Positions 1-9,027 of a stretch of 64,000 nucleotides of DNA are shown piece by piece. The position numbers were made by a program, and so were the translations under genes. The notes under the pieces were generated by a model. The model saw only the letters and a program-made list of their open reading frames with translations, made no database searches and had not been told where the DNA came from. Numbering within the stretch: position 1 is the stretch's first letter; the number at the start of each line of letters is the position of its first letter. Location of the stretch: contig NZ_FOJN01000001.1 in the NCBI RefSeq assembly GCF_900111805.1, forward strand, positions 186,001 to 250,000, written 5' to 3'. The stretch is from Rhodococcoides kroppenstedtii (lineage in GTDB: Bacteria > Actinomycetota > Actinomycetes > Mycobacteriales > Mycobacteriaceae).

Positions 1-325
1 CGGACACGACGTACGCGATGAGGTCGTCGACGACGCCGCCGGATTCCGTGCAGCACAACGTGTACTGCGCCCGGCCGGGTCCGATGCGGCCGAGATCGTT
101 GGTCAGGACGGCGTTCACGTGGTCCGCGGCGCCCGGTCCGCGGACGACGGCCTTGCCGAGGTGGCTGACGTCGAACAGTCCGACGGTGGTGCGCGTGGCG
201 GTGTGTTCGGTGACGGTGCCCGCGTAGGAGACGGGCATCGACCATCCGCCGAACGACGCGAACGTCGCTCCCAGCGCGACGTGGGCGTCGTGGAGGGGTC
301 CCTGCTGCAGTGCGACATCGCTCAT
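1..325 (-). CDS. gcvT: Glycine cleavage system aminomethyltransferase GcvT (N-terminal part; gene runs off the window)
   Basis: This is the T-protein of the glycine cleavage system. It moves the methylene group from the aminomethyl-lipoyl arm of GcvH to tetrahydrofolate in the cytoplasm. Reading the minus strand from ATG at 325 gives 108 codons typical of the family N-terminus: a [23 protein letters not shown] opening, then [10 protein letters not shown], and [11 protein letters not shown], the conserved folate-pocket segment. The C-terminal two thirds lie outside the window. The start is supported by an ACGCTA (TAGCGT on the coding strand) hexamer 8 nt upstream, which suggests a leaderless transcript. 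It is divergent from pepA. The lipoate link fits the lipB/lipA/sucB genes downstream. Confidence 0.93.
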   Translation of the reverse strand, partial: MSDVALQQGPLHDAHVALGATFASFGGWSMPVSYAGTVTEHTATRTTVGLFDVSHLGKAVVRGPGAADHVNAVLTNDLGRIGPGRAQYTLCCTESGGVVDDLIAYVVS

Positions 326-333
326 GAGGGGCA

Positions 334-339
334 ACGCTA
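334..339 (-). promoter_or_regulatory. -10 hexamer TAGCGT of leaderless gcvT
   Basis: On the minus strand TAGCGT lies 8 nt before the gcvT ATG, so transcription would start at or next to the start codon. No ribosome binding site is visible in between. Confidence 0.5.
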
Positions 340-380
340 GTGCCTGCCCCGCCGGAACGATGCCTGTCGGCCGGTCGCCC

Positions 381-386
381 TACGAT
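381..386 (+). promoter_or_regulatory. Candidate -10 (TACGAT) for pepA
   Basis: TACGAT lies 42 nt before the pepA GTG. This leaves room for a short leader carrying the AGGAG ribosome binding site, so this promoter would give a leadered transcript, unlike divergent gcvT. Confidence 0.35.
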
Positions 387-428
387 CGAGGTCTTCGACC
401 GTCCGCCGACCCACAGGAGTCACCACTC

Positions 429-1919
429 GTGAGCAGCACACCCGGACCCGACCTGGTCCTCGCCGGCACCGTCGACAAGGCCGCCGACGCCATCCTCGTC
501 GGACTCGAGACCACAGCCGGCGAACCGCGCCTGATCGGCGACCACTTCCTGGGCGACGCCGCTCGCGACGTCCTCGCCGGACTCGTGGCCGTCGGTGCCA
601 CCGGTCGCCGCGATCAGGTCCACCGCATCCCCGCCCCGTCCTCGTTGCCGGTCGCGTCCGTCGTGAGTGTCGGGCTCGGCGGTGCCGACGACCGGACGGA
701 GGACCTGGTCCGCGCGGCGGCGGGAACGGCCGCGCGCGCCCTCACCGGTGTGGGCCACGTCAGCACCACCCTCGCGCCGGCCGGGCTCGGTGCGGTCGCC
801 GAAGGGCTCGTGCTCGGGTCGTACCGCTTCACCGAGTTCAAGAAGCCCGCCGACGACGACGCTCCGTCCCTCACCCGGATCGACCTGCTGGTCGACTCGC
901 CGCGCGACAAGCAGACCAAGGCCGACCTGGCCCGCGCCGTCGCCGTGGCCGAGGCCGTCGGGGTCGCACGCGATCTGGTGAACACCCCGCCGAGCCATCT
1001 CTTCCCGGCCGAGTTCGCCGAACGGGCGCGCACTCTCGGGTCCGCGGCCGGGCTGTCGGTCGAGGTGCTCGACGAGCGCGCGCTCGAGCGCGGCGGGTAC
1101 GGCGGCATCGTCGGCGTCGGCAAGGGGTCCTCGCGTCCGCCCCGGCTGGTCCGGCTGTCGTGGACCGGCGGCAAGAAGAAGGCGCCGTCCGTGGCCCTGG
1201 TCGGCAAGGGCATCACCTTCGACACCGGCGGCATCTCCATCAAGCCGGCCGCCGGGATGGAGAACATGACCTCGGACATGGCCGGCGCGGCAGCGGTCGT
1301 CGCCACGGTCGTGCTCGCCGCGAAGCTCGAGCTGCCGGTGAACGTCACGGCCACGGTGCCGATGGCCGAGAACATGCCGTCCTCGACGGCGCAGCGGCCG
1401 GGCGACGTTCTCACCCAGTACGGCGGCACCACCGTCGAGGTGATCAACACCGACGCGGAGGGTCGACTCATCCTCGCGGACGCGATCGTGCGGGCCTGCG
1501 AGGACGAACCGGACTACCTGATCGACACCGCCACGCTGACCGGCGCGCAGATGGTCGCGCTCGGCACCCGGACACCGGGCGTCTTGGGAACGGACGCGTT
1601 CCGCGACCGCGTGGCGGCGATCTCGCAGCGGGTCGGCGAGGGCGGATGGGCCATGCCGATGCCGACGGAGCTGCGTGCGGACCTCGACAGTCGAGTGGCC
1701 GATCTGGCGAACGTGACCAACCACCGGTGGGGCGGGATGCTCGTCGCCGGCCTCTACCTGAAGGAGTTCGTGGCCGAGGGCGTCCAGTGGGCCCACATCG
1801 ACGTCGCCGGTCCGGCGTTCAACACCGGCGGCCCGTTCGGCTACACGCCGAAGGGCGGAACCGGTGTTCCGGTCCGCACCATGATCGCCGTGCTGGAGGA
1901 CATCGCCGAGAACGGCTGA
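429..1919 (+). CDS. pepA: Leucyl aminopeptidase (M17 family, PepA/PepB)
   Basis: Cytoplasmic two-metal M17 exopeptidase that removes N-terminal residues from peptides; 496 aa, normal for the family. The metal and catalytic region is clear in the C-terminal half: [11 protein letters not shown] (metal-binding Lys and Asp), the [17 protein letters not shown] stretch, and the M17 signature NTDAEGRL. The GTG start at 429 is chosen because AGGAG sits about 8 nt upstream; the reading frame stays open to 324, but that extension lacks family character. It is divergent from gcvT, as around Rv2213 in M. tuberculosis (from memory). The last codons and the stop are repeated downstream in a 23-bp array. 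Confidence 0.95.
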   Translation: MSSTPGPDLVLAGTVDKAADAILVGLETTAGEPRLIGDHFLGDAARDVLAGLVAVGATGRRDQVHRIPAPSSLPVASVVSVGLGGADDRTEDLVRAAAGTAARALTGVGHVSTTLAPAGLGAVAEGLVLGSYRFTEFKKPADDDAPSLTRIDLLVDSPRDKQTKADLARAVAVAEAVGVARDLVNTPPSHLFPAEFAERARTLGSAAGLSVEVLDERALERGGYGGIVGVGKGSSRPPRLVRLSWTGGKKKAPSVALVGKGITFDTGGISIKPAAGMENMTSDMAGAAAVVATVVLAAKLELPVNVTATVPMAENMPSSTAQRPGDVLTQYGGTTVEVINTDAEGRLILADAIVRACEDEPDYLIDTATLTGAQMVALGTRTPGVLGTDAFRDRVAAISQRVGEGGWAMPMPTELRADLDSRVADLANVTNHRWGGMLVAGLYLKEFVAEGVQWAHIDVAGPAFNTGGPFGYTPKGGTGVPVRTMIAVLEDIAENG

Positions 1920-1973
1920 TCGTCTCCGCCGAGAACGGCTGATCGTCTCCGCCGAGAACGGCTGATCGTCTTT
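1905..1973 (+). repeat. Three tandem copies of a 23-bp unit spanning the pepA stop codon
   Basis: The unit begins GCCGAGAACGGCTGATCGTC and starts at 1905, 1928 and 1951. Copies 1 and 2 are identical and copy 3 ends TTT instead of TCC. Copy 1 holds the last pepA codons and its TGA. Each unit contains GCCG-AGAA-CGGC, a 4-bp hairpin with a tetraloop. Because 23 is not a multiple of 3, the repeated TGAs fall in different frames. Confidence 0.95.
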
Positions 1974-2012
1974 GCCGAAGAGCTGACCGTCACCCGGCCG
2001 TGAGCAGGGCGC

Positions 2013-2348
2013 TCAGGCGCCCTGCTCACGCCGGCGGATGATCTTCTGCCGGGCGTCGTGGTCACGCATCCGCTGCGGGTAGCCGACCTTGCGGACGTCG
2101 TAGACCGGAATCTTCAGGTCCTCCCCGAGCTTTCGGGCGCCCTTCGCCCCGCCGACGGCCCGCCGCGTCCACTCGCCGTCCTTCGCGACCAGCACCACGG
2201 TGATCGGGGTGACGGTGGTCTCCGGTTCCACGAACGCCTCCACTCCCACCCGCGCGGCCGTCCAGTCCGCGAGGTACTGACGGTCGCTCGTGGTCGCGCC
2301 GCTCCCTCGTCGTCCACCCGATCGCCGCAGCCTGTCGAACAGTCCCAC
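2013..2348 (-). CDS. Small basic conserved protein of unknown function
   Basis: A 111-aa protein whose function I do not recognise. It opens VGLFDRLRRSGG, followed by a Gly/Arg/Ser linker. A compact domain comes next (DRQYLADWTAARVGVEAFVE, then TPITVVLVAKDGEW and IPVYDVRKVGYPQR), and the tail is Arg-rich. No signal peptide or membrane segment is visible. GTG at 2348 is chosen because an AGGAGCGGAAGA stretch precedes it and the upstream extension to 2465 is low-complexity Ala/Thr. It lies between pepA and sucB, convergent with pepA and divergent from sucB. The order matches mycobacteria except that the M. tuberculosis neighbour ephD is not here. Confidence 0.7.
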   Translation of the reverse strand: MGLFDRLRRSGGRRGSGATTSDRQYLADWTAARVGVEAFVEPETTVTPITVVLVAKDGEWTRRAVGGAKGARKLGEDLKIPVYDVRKVGYPQRMRDHDARQKIIRRREQGA

Positions 2349-2693
2349 TCTTCCGCTCCTGCCTCGTCCGCCCTCGACGTGTTCTGCGTTCCGCTGCTTC
2401 TCACGTGCCGTCGTCGTTGCCGTCGTCGTTGCACGTAATGCACGCAATCCTTCTTGTTCCATCATCCAGACGCCGCGCCGACCCCGCCGGGCGCGCCGCG
2501 TGGCGGGAAGTGACAGGATGGGTCCGCACGCGCGTGAACCACCTCACGCTGTGGGTCGAAGGTCGCGGGGACAACGCCCCGTGTCGTCACCGACGGCCGA
2601 CTCGGATTACGCGCCGCACCAGCACACTGCACGCGACCACGAGTCGGCACCAGCCGCTACACCCGCTCAACAACTGTCGAGGAGTCAACAGAC

Positions 2694-4586
2694 ATGACCT
2701 TCTCCGTCCAGATGCCAGCCCTCGGTGAAAGCGTCACCGAGGGAACTGTCACACGGTGGCTGAAACAGGAGGGGGACACGGTCGAAGTCGACGAACCCTT
2801 GCTCGAAGTCTCCACCGACAAGGTCGACACGGAGATTCCGTCGCCGGCCGCGGGTGTGCTGACCAAGATCGTCGCGCAGGAGGACGACACCGTCGAGATC
2901 GGCGGCGAGCTCGCCGTCATCGGTGACTCCGACAGCGACGCGGCCGACTCCAGCAGCGCCGACACCAGCGACGACTCCGCCAGCGACGACGACAGCGACG
3001 ACGAGGCCGACGCAGGCCCGTCCGACGCCGCCGAGAAGGCATCCGTCGAGGGTGAGGACGAGACCGAGGCCCCCGCGCCGTCCGCCGAGTCCGACCAGTC
3101 GAACTCCTCGTCCGATTCCGGCTCCGGTGACGGCACTCCGGTCACCATGCCGGAGCTGGGCGAGTCGGTCACCGAGGGCACCGTCACCCGGTGGCTCAAG
3201 GCCGTGGGCGACGAGGTCGCCGTCGACGAGCCGCTGCTCGAGGTTTCCACCGACAAGGTCGACACCGAGATCCCCTCCCCCGTCGCGGGCACGCTCCTCG
3301 AGATCACCGCCGAGGAGGACGACACCGTCGAGGTCGGCGGACAGCTCGCCGTCATCGGCTCCGGTGCGCCGGCGAAGTCGGAGAAGGCGCCCGAGCCGAA
3401 GCAGGACGCCCCGAAGCAGGAGAGCAAGCCGGAGCCGAAGCCCGAACCGAAGGCCGAACCCAAGGCCGAGGCCGCCCCGGCCGAGCAGAAGTCCAAGCAG
3501 GCCGATCCCGAGCCCGCCGGGGAGCACTACACCCCGGAGCCGAAGTCGGAGTCGAAGTCCGAGAACAGCTCGGGCGGCGGCGAAAAGCCCGCGTCGGACT
3601 CCTCGTCCACCTCGTCCGGGTCCAGCCCGTACGTCACCCCGCTGGTGCGCAAGCTCGCCGCGGAGAACGACGTCGATCTGAACTCGGTCACCGGCACCGG
3701 TGTCGGCGGCCGCATCCGCAAGCAGGACGTCCTCGCGGCCGCGGAGGCCAAGAAGGCTCCCGCGAAGCAGGAGTCCGCTCCCGCCGCGCAGCAGGCGCCC
3801 GCGGCGTCGGCTCCCGCCCCGTCCGCGCCGTCGAACGCGGGCGTGCGCCCGGAGCTCGCGCACCTGCGCGGCACCACGCAGAAGATCAACCGGATCCGCC
3901 AGATCACGGCGAAGAAGACCCGCGAGTCCCTGCAGACGTCGGCCCAGCTGACGCAGGTGTTCGAGGTCGACATGACCCGGATCGCCGCGCTGCGCACCCG
4001 CGCCAAGGCCGGCTTCAAGGAACGCGAGGGCGTCAACCTCACCTTCCTGCCGTTCTTCGCCAAGGCCGTCGTCGAGGCGCTCAAGGTGCACCCGAACGTC
4101 AACGCCAGCATCGACGAGGACAAGAAGCAGATCACCTACTACGACTCGGAGCACCTCGGCATCGCCGTGGACACCGAGGCGGGTCTGCTCTCGCCGGTCA
4201 TCCACAACGCCGGCGACCTGTCGCTGGCCGGCCTGGCCCGCGCGATCGCCGACATCGCGAACCGCGCCCGCTCCAACGGCCTCAAGCCCGACGAGCTGTC
4301 CGGTGGCACGTTCACCATCACCAACATCGGCAGCCAGGGCGCGCTGTTCGACACCCCGATCCTCGTCCCGCCGCAGGCGGCGATGTTGGGTACGGGTGCG
4401 ATCGTCAAGCGTCCCGTGGTGGTCACCGACGCCTCCGGCGCGGAGTCCATCGGTGTCCGGTCGATGGCCTACCTGCCCATGACCTACGACCACCGCCTGG
4501 TCGACGGTGCCGACGCCGGTCGCTTCCTGACCACCGTCAAGCACCGCCTCGAGGAGGGTGCGTTCGAGGCCGACCTGGGCCTGTAG
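2694..4586 (+). CDS. sucB: Dihydrolipoamide acyltransferase E2 (SucB/DlaT) with two lipoyl domains
   Basis: E2 core of a 2-oxo-acid dehydrogenase complex. In mycobacteria the orthologue DlaT serves pyruvate dehydrogenase with AceE, whose gene is also in this window. The 630 residues contain lipoyl domain 1 (about 3-76, lipoyl Lys43 in STDKVDTE), an acidic Asp/Ser linker, and lipoyl domain 2 (about 148-220, Lys188). A long Pro/Lys/Glu/Ala linker follows, then a peripheral-subunit-binding domain near 310-350 ([20 protein letters not shown]), an Ala/Pro linker and the acyltransferase domain. The catalytic motif is HRLVDG (His600, Asp604). ATG at 2694 follows GAGGAG by 8 nt. A perfect hairpin follows the gene. 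Confidence 0.95.
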   Translation: MTFSVQMPALGESVTEGTVTRWLKQEGDTVEVDEPLLEVSTDKVDTEIPSPAAGVLTKIVAQEDDTVEIGGELAVIGDSDSDAADSSSADTSDDSASDDDSDDEADAGPSDAAEKASVEGEDETEAPAPSAESDQSNSSSDSGSGDGTPVTMPELGESVTEGTVTRWLKAVGDEVAVDEPLLEVSTDKVDTEIPSPVAGTLLEITAEEDDTVEVGGQLAVIGSGAPAKSEKAPEPKQDAPKQESKPEPKPEPKAEPKAEAAPAEQKSKQADPEPAGEHYTPEPKSESKSENSSGGGEKPASDSSSTSSGSSPYVTPLVRKLAAENDVDLNSVTGTGVGGRIRKQDVLAAAEAKKAPAKQESAPAAQQAPAASAPAPSAPSNAGVRPELAHLRGTTQKINRIRQITAKKTRESLQTSAQLTQVFEVDMTRIAALRTRAKAGFKEREGVNLTFLPFFAKAVVEALKVHPNVNASIDEDKKQITYYDSEHLGIAVDTEAGLLSPVIHNAGDLSLAGLARAIADIANRARSNGLKPDELSGGTFTITNIGSQGALFDTPILVPPQAAMLGTGAIVKRPVVVTDASGAESIGVRSMAYLPMTYDHRLVDGADAGRFLTTVKHRLEEGAFEADLGL

Positions 4587-4673
4587 TCGCCGGGCCGTCG
4601 TCGGCCCGGCCGGGTCGGTACCGTCGGGTACAGCCCCCGGCAGTCGGCACCGGCCTGCATCGACGCTCGACTG

Positions 4674-4709
4674 CACGAGGGGCATCCGCCGAGGCGGATG
4701 CCCCTCGTG
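4674..4709 (+). terminator. Perfect 17-bp hairpin after sucB
   Basis: CACGAGGGGCATCCGCC at 4674-4690 pairs completely with 4693-4709 across a GA centre. No U-tract follows, as is usual in actinobacteria. It is the likely end of the sucB transcript and lies 52 nt before the next gene. Confidence 0.8.
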
Positions 4710-4761
4710 GCGTCTCCGCCCGGTCCCATCCGCGTTCCACCAGCACAGGAGGCCCGTCACC

Positions 4762-5649
4762 GTGCGTGTCGTCGTCGCCGGTTCGTCCGGCTTGATCGGA
4801 ACTGCTCTCGTCGCATCGTTGCGCCGGGCGGGGCACGACGTCGATCGGTTGGTGCGGCGCCCGGCCGCCGGCCCCGACGAGATCACCTGGAACCCTGCGG
4901 AGGGCCGGCTGGACGACTCGGCGTTGGCCGGCGCGGACGCCGTCGTCAACCTGTGCGGCGTGGGCATCGGCGACAAGAGGTGGACGGGCGCCTACAAGCA
5001 GGCCATCCGGGACAGTCGCATCGAACCGACGGAACTGCTCGCGCGCGCCGTCGTGGCGGCGGGGGTGCCGGCGCTGATCAACGCGAGCGGCATCAACTTC
5101 TACGGCGACACCGGCGACCGAGTGGTCGACGAGACCGCGCCCGCCGGTTCCGGGTTCCTGGCCGAGGTGTGCCGGGACTGGGAGGGGGCGACGTCGTACG
5201 CCGCGGAGAACGGTGTCCGAGTGGTCCTGCTGCGCAGCGCGGCCGTGCTGTCCCGCCACGGCGGGATGATGGGCAAACTGCGCCCGCTGTACAAGCTCGG
5301 CCTGGGTGGCCGCCTCGGTAGCGGCCGCCAGTACTTCCCGTGGATCTCGCTGACCGACGAGGTGCGGGCCATCGTGTTCGCCGTCGAGAACGCCGAGATC
5401 CACGGTCCGGTCAACCTGCAGGGCCCCGCTCCGGTGACCAACGCGCAGTTCAACAGCGCGATGGGTCGCGCCGCCCGTCGGCCCGCACCCTGGGTGGTGC
5501 CCGGGTTCGCCGTGTGCGCCCTCATCGGAGAGTTCGCGAACGAGGCCATTCTGTCCAATCCTCGCGCCATTCCCGCGGTGCTCGAGAAGCACGGCTTCAC
5601 GTTCGAGCACAACACCATCGGCGAGGCGCTCGCGGACACCGTCGGCTGA
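4762..5649 (+). CDS. TIGR01777-family NAD(P)-dependent epimerase (Rv2216/YfcH-like)
   Basis: A 295-aa protein of the extended short-chain dehydrogenase type. The N-terminal nucleotide-binding loop is GSSGLIGTAL. The family hallmarks follow: VVNLCGVGIGDKRW and INASGINFYGD, where the YGD stretch is typical of TIGR01777. The C-terminal DUF1731-like segment reads RPAPWVVPGFAVCALIGEFA then NPRAIPAVLEKHGF. The substrate is not known for this family. GTG at 4762 gives the expected first strand VRVVVAGSSG and has AGGAGG 12 nt upstream. It sits between sucB and lipB as Rv2216 does in M. tuberculosis (from memory), so a link to lipoate or the 2-oxo-acid complexes is possible but unproven. Confidence 0.88.
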   Translation: MRVVVAGSSGLIGTALVASLRRAGHDVDRLVRRPAAGPDEITWNPAEGRLDDSALAGADAVVNLCGVGIGDKRWTGAYKQAIRDSRIEPTELLARAVVAAGVPALINASGINFYGDTGDRVVDETAPAGSGFLAEVCRDWEGATSYAAENGVRVVLLRSAAVLSRHGGMMGKLRPLYKLGLGGRLGSGRQYFPWISLTDEVRAIVFAVENAEIHGPVNLQGPAPVTNAQFNSAMGRAARRPAPWVVPGFAVCALIGEFANEAILSNPRAIPAVLEKHGFTFEHNTIGEALADTVG

Positions 5650-5672
5650 TCTCCGACGCCCGGGCGCGGGCG

Positions 5673-5678
5673 TAGAGT
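5673..5678 (+). promoter_or_regulatory. -10 hexamer TAGAGT of leaderless lipB
   Basis: TAGAGT is followed by 7 nt and then the lipB ATG, with no ribosome binding site in between. This is the spacing expected for a leaderless mRNA. Confidence 0.6.
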
Positions 5679-5685
5679 CGTCCCG

Positions 5686-6441
5686 ATGAGCCGCCCCATC
5701 CGTCTCGAATCCACTCCGGTCGACGTCCGCCGTCTCGGCACCGTCGACTACCTGCAGGCGTGGGAGTTGCAGCGCGCGGTGGCCGATCGGCGCGCGCAGG
5801 GAGTCGGGCAGGACGAGCTGTTGCTGCTCGAGCATCCGGCGGTGTACACGGCCGGTCGGCGGACCGCGCCGGAGGATCGCCCCGTGGACGGAACCCCGGT
5901 CATCGACGTCGATCGCGGCGGCAAGATCACCTGGCACGGCCCCGGTCAGCTGGTCGGCTACCCCATCGTGCGTCTGGCCGAGCCGGTCGACGTGGTGCGG
6001 TACGTGCGTCTGATCGAGGAAGCGCTGATCTCGTTCTGCGACGAGTTGGGGCTGACCACCGGACGGGTCGACGGACGCTCGGGCGTCTGGCTCGCGGCCG
6101 GTCCGGTCCGCGGTGTGTGGCAGCCGGAACGCAAGGTGGCCGCCATCGGCGTGCGTGTGCAGCGCGGCGTCGCGCTGCACGGCTTCTCCCTCAACTGCGA
6201 CGCGAGCCTCGACGGATTCGGCGCAATCGTGCCGTGCGGGATCACGGACGCGGGGGTGACGACGTTGTCGGCGGAACTCGGGCGGTCGGTCACCGTCGAC
6301 GACGTGACGGCCGACGTCACGCGCTGGATCGTCGACGCGCTGGACGGCCGACTCGAGGTGACAGAGCGAGAACTCGACCGCACCCCGTCGGCGGAGAGTG
6401 CGCCCGCCGCACCGCAGTTCACCACCACCGTCTTCCGCTGA
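5686..6441 (+). CDS. lipB: Octanoyltransferase LipB
   Basis: Moves octanoyl groups from acyl carrier protein to the lipoyl lysine of E2 and GcvH subunits, the first committed step of lipoate assembly. The 251 residues carry the family core: [16 protein letters not shown] (residues 78-93), the catalytic Lys150 in [16 protein letters not shown], and the acyl-binding nucleophile Cys184 in IVPCGI. ATG at 5686 has a TAGAGT box 7 nt upstream, consistent with a leaderless start. lipA follows after 69 nt with its own similar box. Its likely substrates in this window are SucB, and GcvH acting with GcvT. Confidence 0.97.
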   Translation: MSRPIRLESTPVDVRRLGTVDYLQAWELQRAVADRRAQGVGQDELLLLEHPAVYTAGRRTAPEDRPVDGTPVIDVDRGGKITWHGPGQLVGYPIVRLAEPVDVVRYVRLIEEALISFCDELGLTTGRVDGRSGVWLAAGPVRGVWQPERKVAAIGVRVQRGVALHGFSLNCDASLDGFGAIVPCGITDAGVTTLSAELGRSVTVDDVTADVTRWIVDALDGRLEVTERELDRTPSAESAPAAPQFTTTVFR

Positions 6442-6497
6442 TCCGACGGCCGGTCACGGCAGGACCCCGACCGCGAACCCGGCGGTTCGGTCGGGCG

Positions 6498-6503
6498 TAG
6501 GAT
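6498..6503 (+). promoter_or_regulatory. -10 hexamer TAGGAT of leaderless lipA
   Basis: TAGGAT, 7 nt, then GTG of lipA. It suggests lipA has its own leaderless promoter as well as any readthrough from lipB. Confidence 0.6.
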
Positions 6504-6510
6504 CGGCCCG

Positions 6511-7545
6511 GTGACCGTCGCACCCGAGAACCCCGCACACGCCCCGAACGGACGCAAACTCCTCCGCCTCGAGATCCGAAACGCGGAGACCCCGATCGAA
6601 CGCAAGCCGTCGTGGATCAAGACCCGCGCCAAGATGGGCCCCGAGTACACCGAACTCAAGGGCCTCGTGAAGCGCGAGGGACTGCACACGGTGTGCGAGG
6701 AAGCGGGCTGCCCCAACATCTACGAATGCTGGGAGGACCGCGAGGCCACCTTCCTCATCGGTGGTGAGCAGTGCACCCGGCGGTGCGACTTCTGCCAGAT
6801 CGACACCGGCAAGCCGGCCGACCTGGACCGCGACGAGCCGCGCCGCGTCGCCGAGTCGGTGCAGGCCATGGGTCTGCGCTACTCCACCATCACCGGAGTC
6901 GCGCGCGACGACCTCGAGGACGGTGGCGCCTGGCTCTACGCGGAGACCGTGCGCGAGATCAAGCGGCTCAACCCCAACACCGGTGTCGAGCTGCTCATCC
7001 CCGACTTCAACGCCGATCCCGATCAGCTCGCCGAGGTCTTCTCCTCGCAGCCGGAGGTGCTCGCGCACAACGTGGAGACGGTCCCCCGCATCTTCAAGCG
7101 CATTCGCCCGGCCTTCCGGTACCAGCGCAGCCTCGACGTCATCACTGCGGCGCGCGACGCCGGCCTGGTCACCAAGTCCAACCTCATCCTGGGCATGGGC
7201 GAGACCCCGGAGGAGGTGACGCAGGCGATGCAGGATCTGCACGACGCCGGCTGCGACATCCTCACCATCACCCAGTACCTGCGTCCGTCGCCGCGCCACC
7301 ACCCCGTCGAGCGGTGGGTCAAGCCGGAGGAGTTCGTCGAACACTCCGCCGCCGCCGAGGCCATGGGCTACGCGGGCGTCATGGCCGGACCGCTGGTGCG
7401 CTCGTCGTACCGCGCCGGTCGTCTCTACGCCCAGGCGATGGCGCACCACGGCCGTCCCATCGCGGAGAACATGGCGCACCTCGGCGACGCCGGCTCGGCG
7501 TCGCAGGAGGCCAGTTCGTTGATGGAGCGCCTCGCCGCGCGGTAG
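6511..7545 (+). CDS. lipA: Lipoyl synthase LipA (radical SAM)
   Basis: Inserts two sulfurs into the octanoyl chain attached to E2 or GcvH, completing lipoyl groups started by LipB. The 344 residues show both iron-sulfur sites: the auxiliary cluster cysteines Cys62, Cys67 and Cys73 ([12 protein letters not shown]) and the radical-SAM CxxxCxxC at Cys88, Cys92 and Cys95 (CTRRCDFC). The usual LipA stretches [19 protein letters not shown] and the C-terminal RSSYRAG are present; the last holds the auxiliary-cluster serine. Start GTG 6511 is supported by a -10 box 7 nt upstream. A strong hairpin ends the gene. Confidence 0.97.
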   Translation: MTVAPENPAHAPNGRKLLRLEIRNAETPIERKPSWIKTRAKMGPEYTELKGLVKREGLHTVCEEAGCPNIYECWEDREATFLIGGEQCTRRCDFCQIDTGKPADLDRDEPRRVAESVQAMGLRYSTITGVARDDLEDGGAWLYAETVREIKRLNPNTGVELLIPDFNADPDQLAEVFSSQPEVLAHNVETVPRIFKRIRPAFRYQRSLDVITAARDAGLVTKSNLILGMGETPEEVTQAMQDLHDAGCDILTITQYLRPSPRHHPVERWVKPEEFVEHSAAAEAMGYAGVMAGPLVRSSYRAGRLYAQAMAHHGRPIAENMAHLGDAGSASQEASSLMERLAAR

Positions 7546-7567
7546 GACCTGCGTCCGATTCGTCCCC

Positions 7568-7600
7568 CGGCCCGCCCCCGCTCCTGCGGGTGGCGGGCCG
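7568..7600 (+). terminator. Hairpin after lipA
   Basis: CGGCCCGCC at 7568-7576 pairs with GGCGGGCCG at 7592-7600. An inner CCCG/CGGG stem continues it with a single bulged T. It is a likely terminator between lipA and the next gene. Confidence 0.7.
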
Positions 7601-7624
7601 TTCGGTTCCCCGGCCGTCGGGGCC

Positions 7625-7630
7625 TATCCT
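7625..7630 (+). promoter_or_regulatory. -10 hexamer TATCCT of the DUF4191 gene
   Basis: TATCCT, 7 nt, then ATG at 7638. It suggests a leaderless transcript starting just after the lipA hairpin. Confidence 0.6.
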
Positions 7631-7637
7631 GGACGTC

Positions 7638-8396
7638 ATGGCATCGACGAAGACCGGCAGATCCGGCTCCGGTAAACCCACAAAGGAAGCCAAGGCCGCC
7701 GCCAAAGCCGCACGCAAGCAGGCCTCCAAGGAGCGGCGCGCTCAGCTGTGGCAGGCGTTCCAGATGCAGCGCAAGGAGGACAAGCTCCTCCTGCCGCTGA
7801 TGATCGGATCCGTCGTCGGCATGACGGTGCTGTTCTTCCTGATCGGCCTGGTCTTCGGCATCGAGTGGTTGCTGCTGCCGTTCGGTCTGCTCATCGGCGT
7901 CCTGGTCGCCTTCGTCATCTTCGGCCGTCGGGTGCAGAAGTCGGTGTACGGGAAGGCGGACGGGCAGGCCGGCGCCGCGGCATGGGCGCTGGACAACCTG
8001 CGCGGGAACTGGCGCGTGAAGACGGCCGTGGCCGGAACAGCGCAGCTCGACGCCGTCCACCGCGTCATCGGACGCCCCGGCATCGTCCTGGTCGCCGAGG
8101 GATCGCCCACCCGCGTCAAGTCGCTGCTGGCACAGGAGAAGAAGAAGATCGCCCGCCTGGTCGGCGACACCCCGATCTACGACGTGGTGGTGGGCAACGG
8201 CGACGGCCAGGTGCCGCTGTCGGGTCTGCAGAAGTTCCTCACCAAGCTGCCCCGCAACATCGACGCCAAGCGTATGGAGACCATCGAGGGTCGACTCGCG
8301 GCACTGGGAACCCGGTCCGGTCCCCCGCTGCCGAAGGGTCCCATTCCCGGTGGCGCCAAGATGAAGGGCATGCAGCGCACCATGAAGCGCCGCTGA
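7638..8396 (+). CDS. DUF4191 membrane protein (Rv2219-like)
   Basis: A 252-aa conserved actinobacterial inner-membrane protein of unknown function. It has a Lys/Ala-rich cytoplasmic N-terminus (about 1-50, with a KAAAKAARKQASKERRAQ stretch) and two adjacent transmembrane helices at about 55-95. A soluble domain of about 150 residues contains GRPGIVLVAEG and KKKIARLVGDTPIYDVVVG. The tail is very basic and ends MKGMQRTMKRR. It follows lipA as Rv2219 follows lipA in M. tuberculosis (from memory) and is convergent with the RDD gene. No catalytic motif is visible. Confidence 0.88.
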   Translation: MASTKTGRSGSGKPTKEAKAAAKAARKQASKERRAQLWQAFQMQRKEDKLLLPLMIGSVVGMTVLFFLIGLVFGIEWLLLPFGLLIGVLVAFVIFGRRVQKSVYGKADGQAGAAAWALDNLRGNWRVKTAVAGTAQLDAVHRVIGRPGIVLVAEGSPTRVKSLLAQEKKKIARLVGDTPIYDVVVGNGDGQVPLSGLQKFLTKLPRNIDAKRMETIEGRLAALGTRSGPPLPKGPIPGGAKMKGMQRTMKRR

Positions 8397-8400
8397 CCCC

Positions 8401-8495
8401 GGTCGGCGCCGACCGACGTGACGTCCGCTCCCGCGCTGCCACTTGCCTCGCGCGCTGCCCGTTCGCAGCGCCGGAGACGAGTCGCAGCGCGGGAG
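8401..8495. terminator. Nested inverted repeats between convergent DUF4191 and RDD genes
   Basis: A 14-bp palindrome GGTCGGCGCCGACC (8401-8414) is followed by a 12-bp inverted repeat, CTCCCGCGCTGC at 8428-8439 with its complement at 8484-8495. Inside that repeat lies GCGCTGC (8452-8458) paired with GCAGCGC (8465-8471). This looks like a bidirectional terminator, though more elaborate than most in the window. Confidence 0.65.
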
Positions 8496-8512
8496 TTCGT
8501 CGTTCTGCCGGC

Positions 8513-8986
8513 TCAGCGGGCGACCAGCAGCGCCGTTCCCGTGGCGCGGTCGTGCATGCCGCGGCTGTCGATGTCGGAGATGACGGCGGGAACCACGGCG
8601 GCGAGGAAGACCTGACGGACGAGCGCGCGTACGACGCCGACGCGTCCCGGCCCGTCGATCCGCCCCACCTGGATTCCCATGACGAACTGGCCGGGCGTGA
8701 ACGAGAACAGGCTGACGCTGAGAACGCCCAGGACGAACCACACGCCCAGGGTCGCCGTCGAGAGATACCCCCCGTCGAGCGCGGCGCCGAGGAACAGCGC
8801 GGACACCCCCATCGACATCAGCCAATCGATGGTGAGGGCGGCCACCCGGCGGGGCGTCGCCGCGAGCGAGCCGCGACCGGTCTTCGGCAGTCCCAGGTAT
8901 TCGCCCTGGTAGGCCTGGGCGTCGTGGTCACCGCCGGGGTTCGCCGCCGCCGGGCCGGACAGCCACGACCCTGTCGCGCGCGCCAT
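8513..8986 (-). CDS. RDD-family membrane protein (Rv2219A-like)
   Basis: A 157-aa integral membrane protein with one RDD domain. The first transmembrane segment is around VAALTIDWLMSMGVSALFLG, with the family Asp in the helix. The second is LGVWFVLGVLSVSLFSF, and the third follows LVRQVFLAAVVPAVI. The end ISDIDSRGMHDRATGTALL is the conserved RDD C-terminal motif. The family is widespread and its function here is unknown. ATG 8986 overlaps the stop of an 11-codon uORF in a TGATG arrangement, so its translation is probably coupled. It is divergent from glnA1, as in mycobacteria. Confidence 0.9.
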   Translation of the reverse strand: MARATGSWLSGPAAANPGGDHDAQAYQGEYLGLPKTGRGSLAATPRRVAALTIDWLMSMGVSALFLGAALDGGYLSTATLGVWFVLGVLSVSLFSFTPGQFVMGIQVGRIDGPGRVGVVRALVRQVFLAAVVPAVISDIDSRGMHDRATGTALLVAR

Positions 8987-9021
8987 CAGCGGTCACCTGC
9001 CGTGCAGAGGTCGAGAGCCAT
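8986..9021 (-). CDS. Leaderless 11-codon uORF (MALDLCTAGDR) upstream of the RDD gene
   Basis: On the minus strand ATG at 9021 opens an 11-residue ORF containing one Cys. Its TGA (8988-8986) shares its A with the RDD ATG. A TATCCT hexamer at 9033-9028 sits 6 nt before the ATG, so the predicted transcript starts at the uORF start codon. The RDD gene has no ribosome binding site outside the uORF, so ribosomes finishing the peptide would feed the RDD start. Whether the peptide itself matters is not known. Confidence 0.6.
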   Translation of the reverse strand: MALDLCTAGDR

Positions 9022-9027
9022 GACCCC

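Noticed and set aside
420..1796. Long minus-strand ORF of 458 codons opposite pepA
   Set aside because: Antisense frame of a well-supported gene. Its composition is the low-complexity Gly/Arg/Asp type that G+C-rich antisense frames produce, and no family is visible.
2685..4976. 763-codon minus-strand ORF opposite sucB
   Set aside because: Mirror of the Ala/Glu/Lys-rich sucB linkers, giving Leu/Arg/Gly runs. No domain, and sucB is certain.
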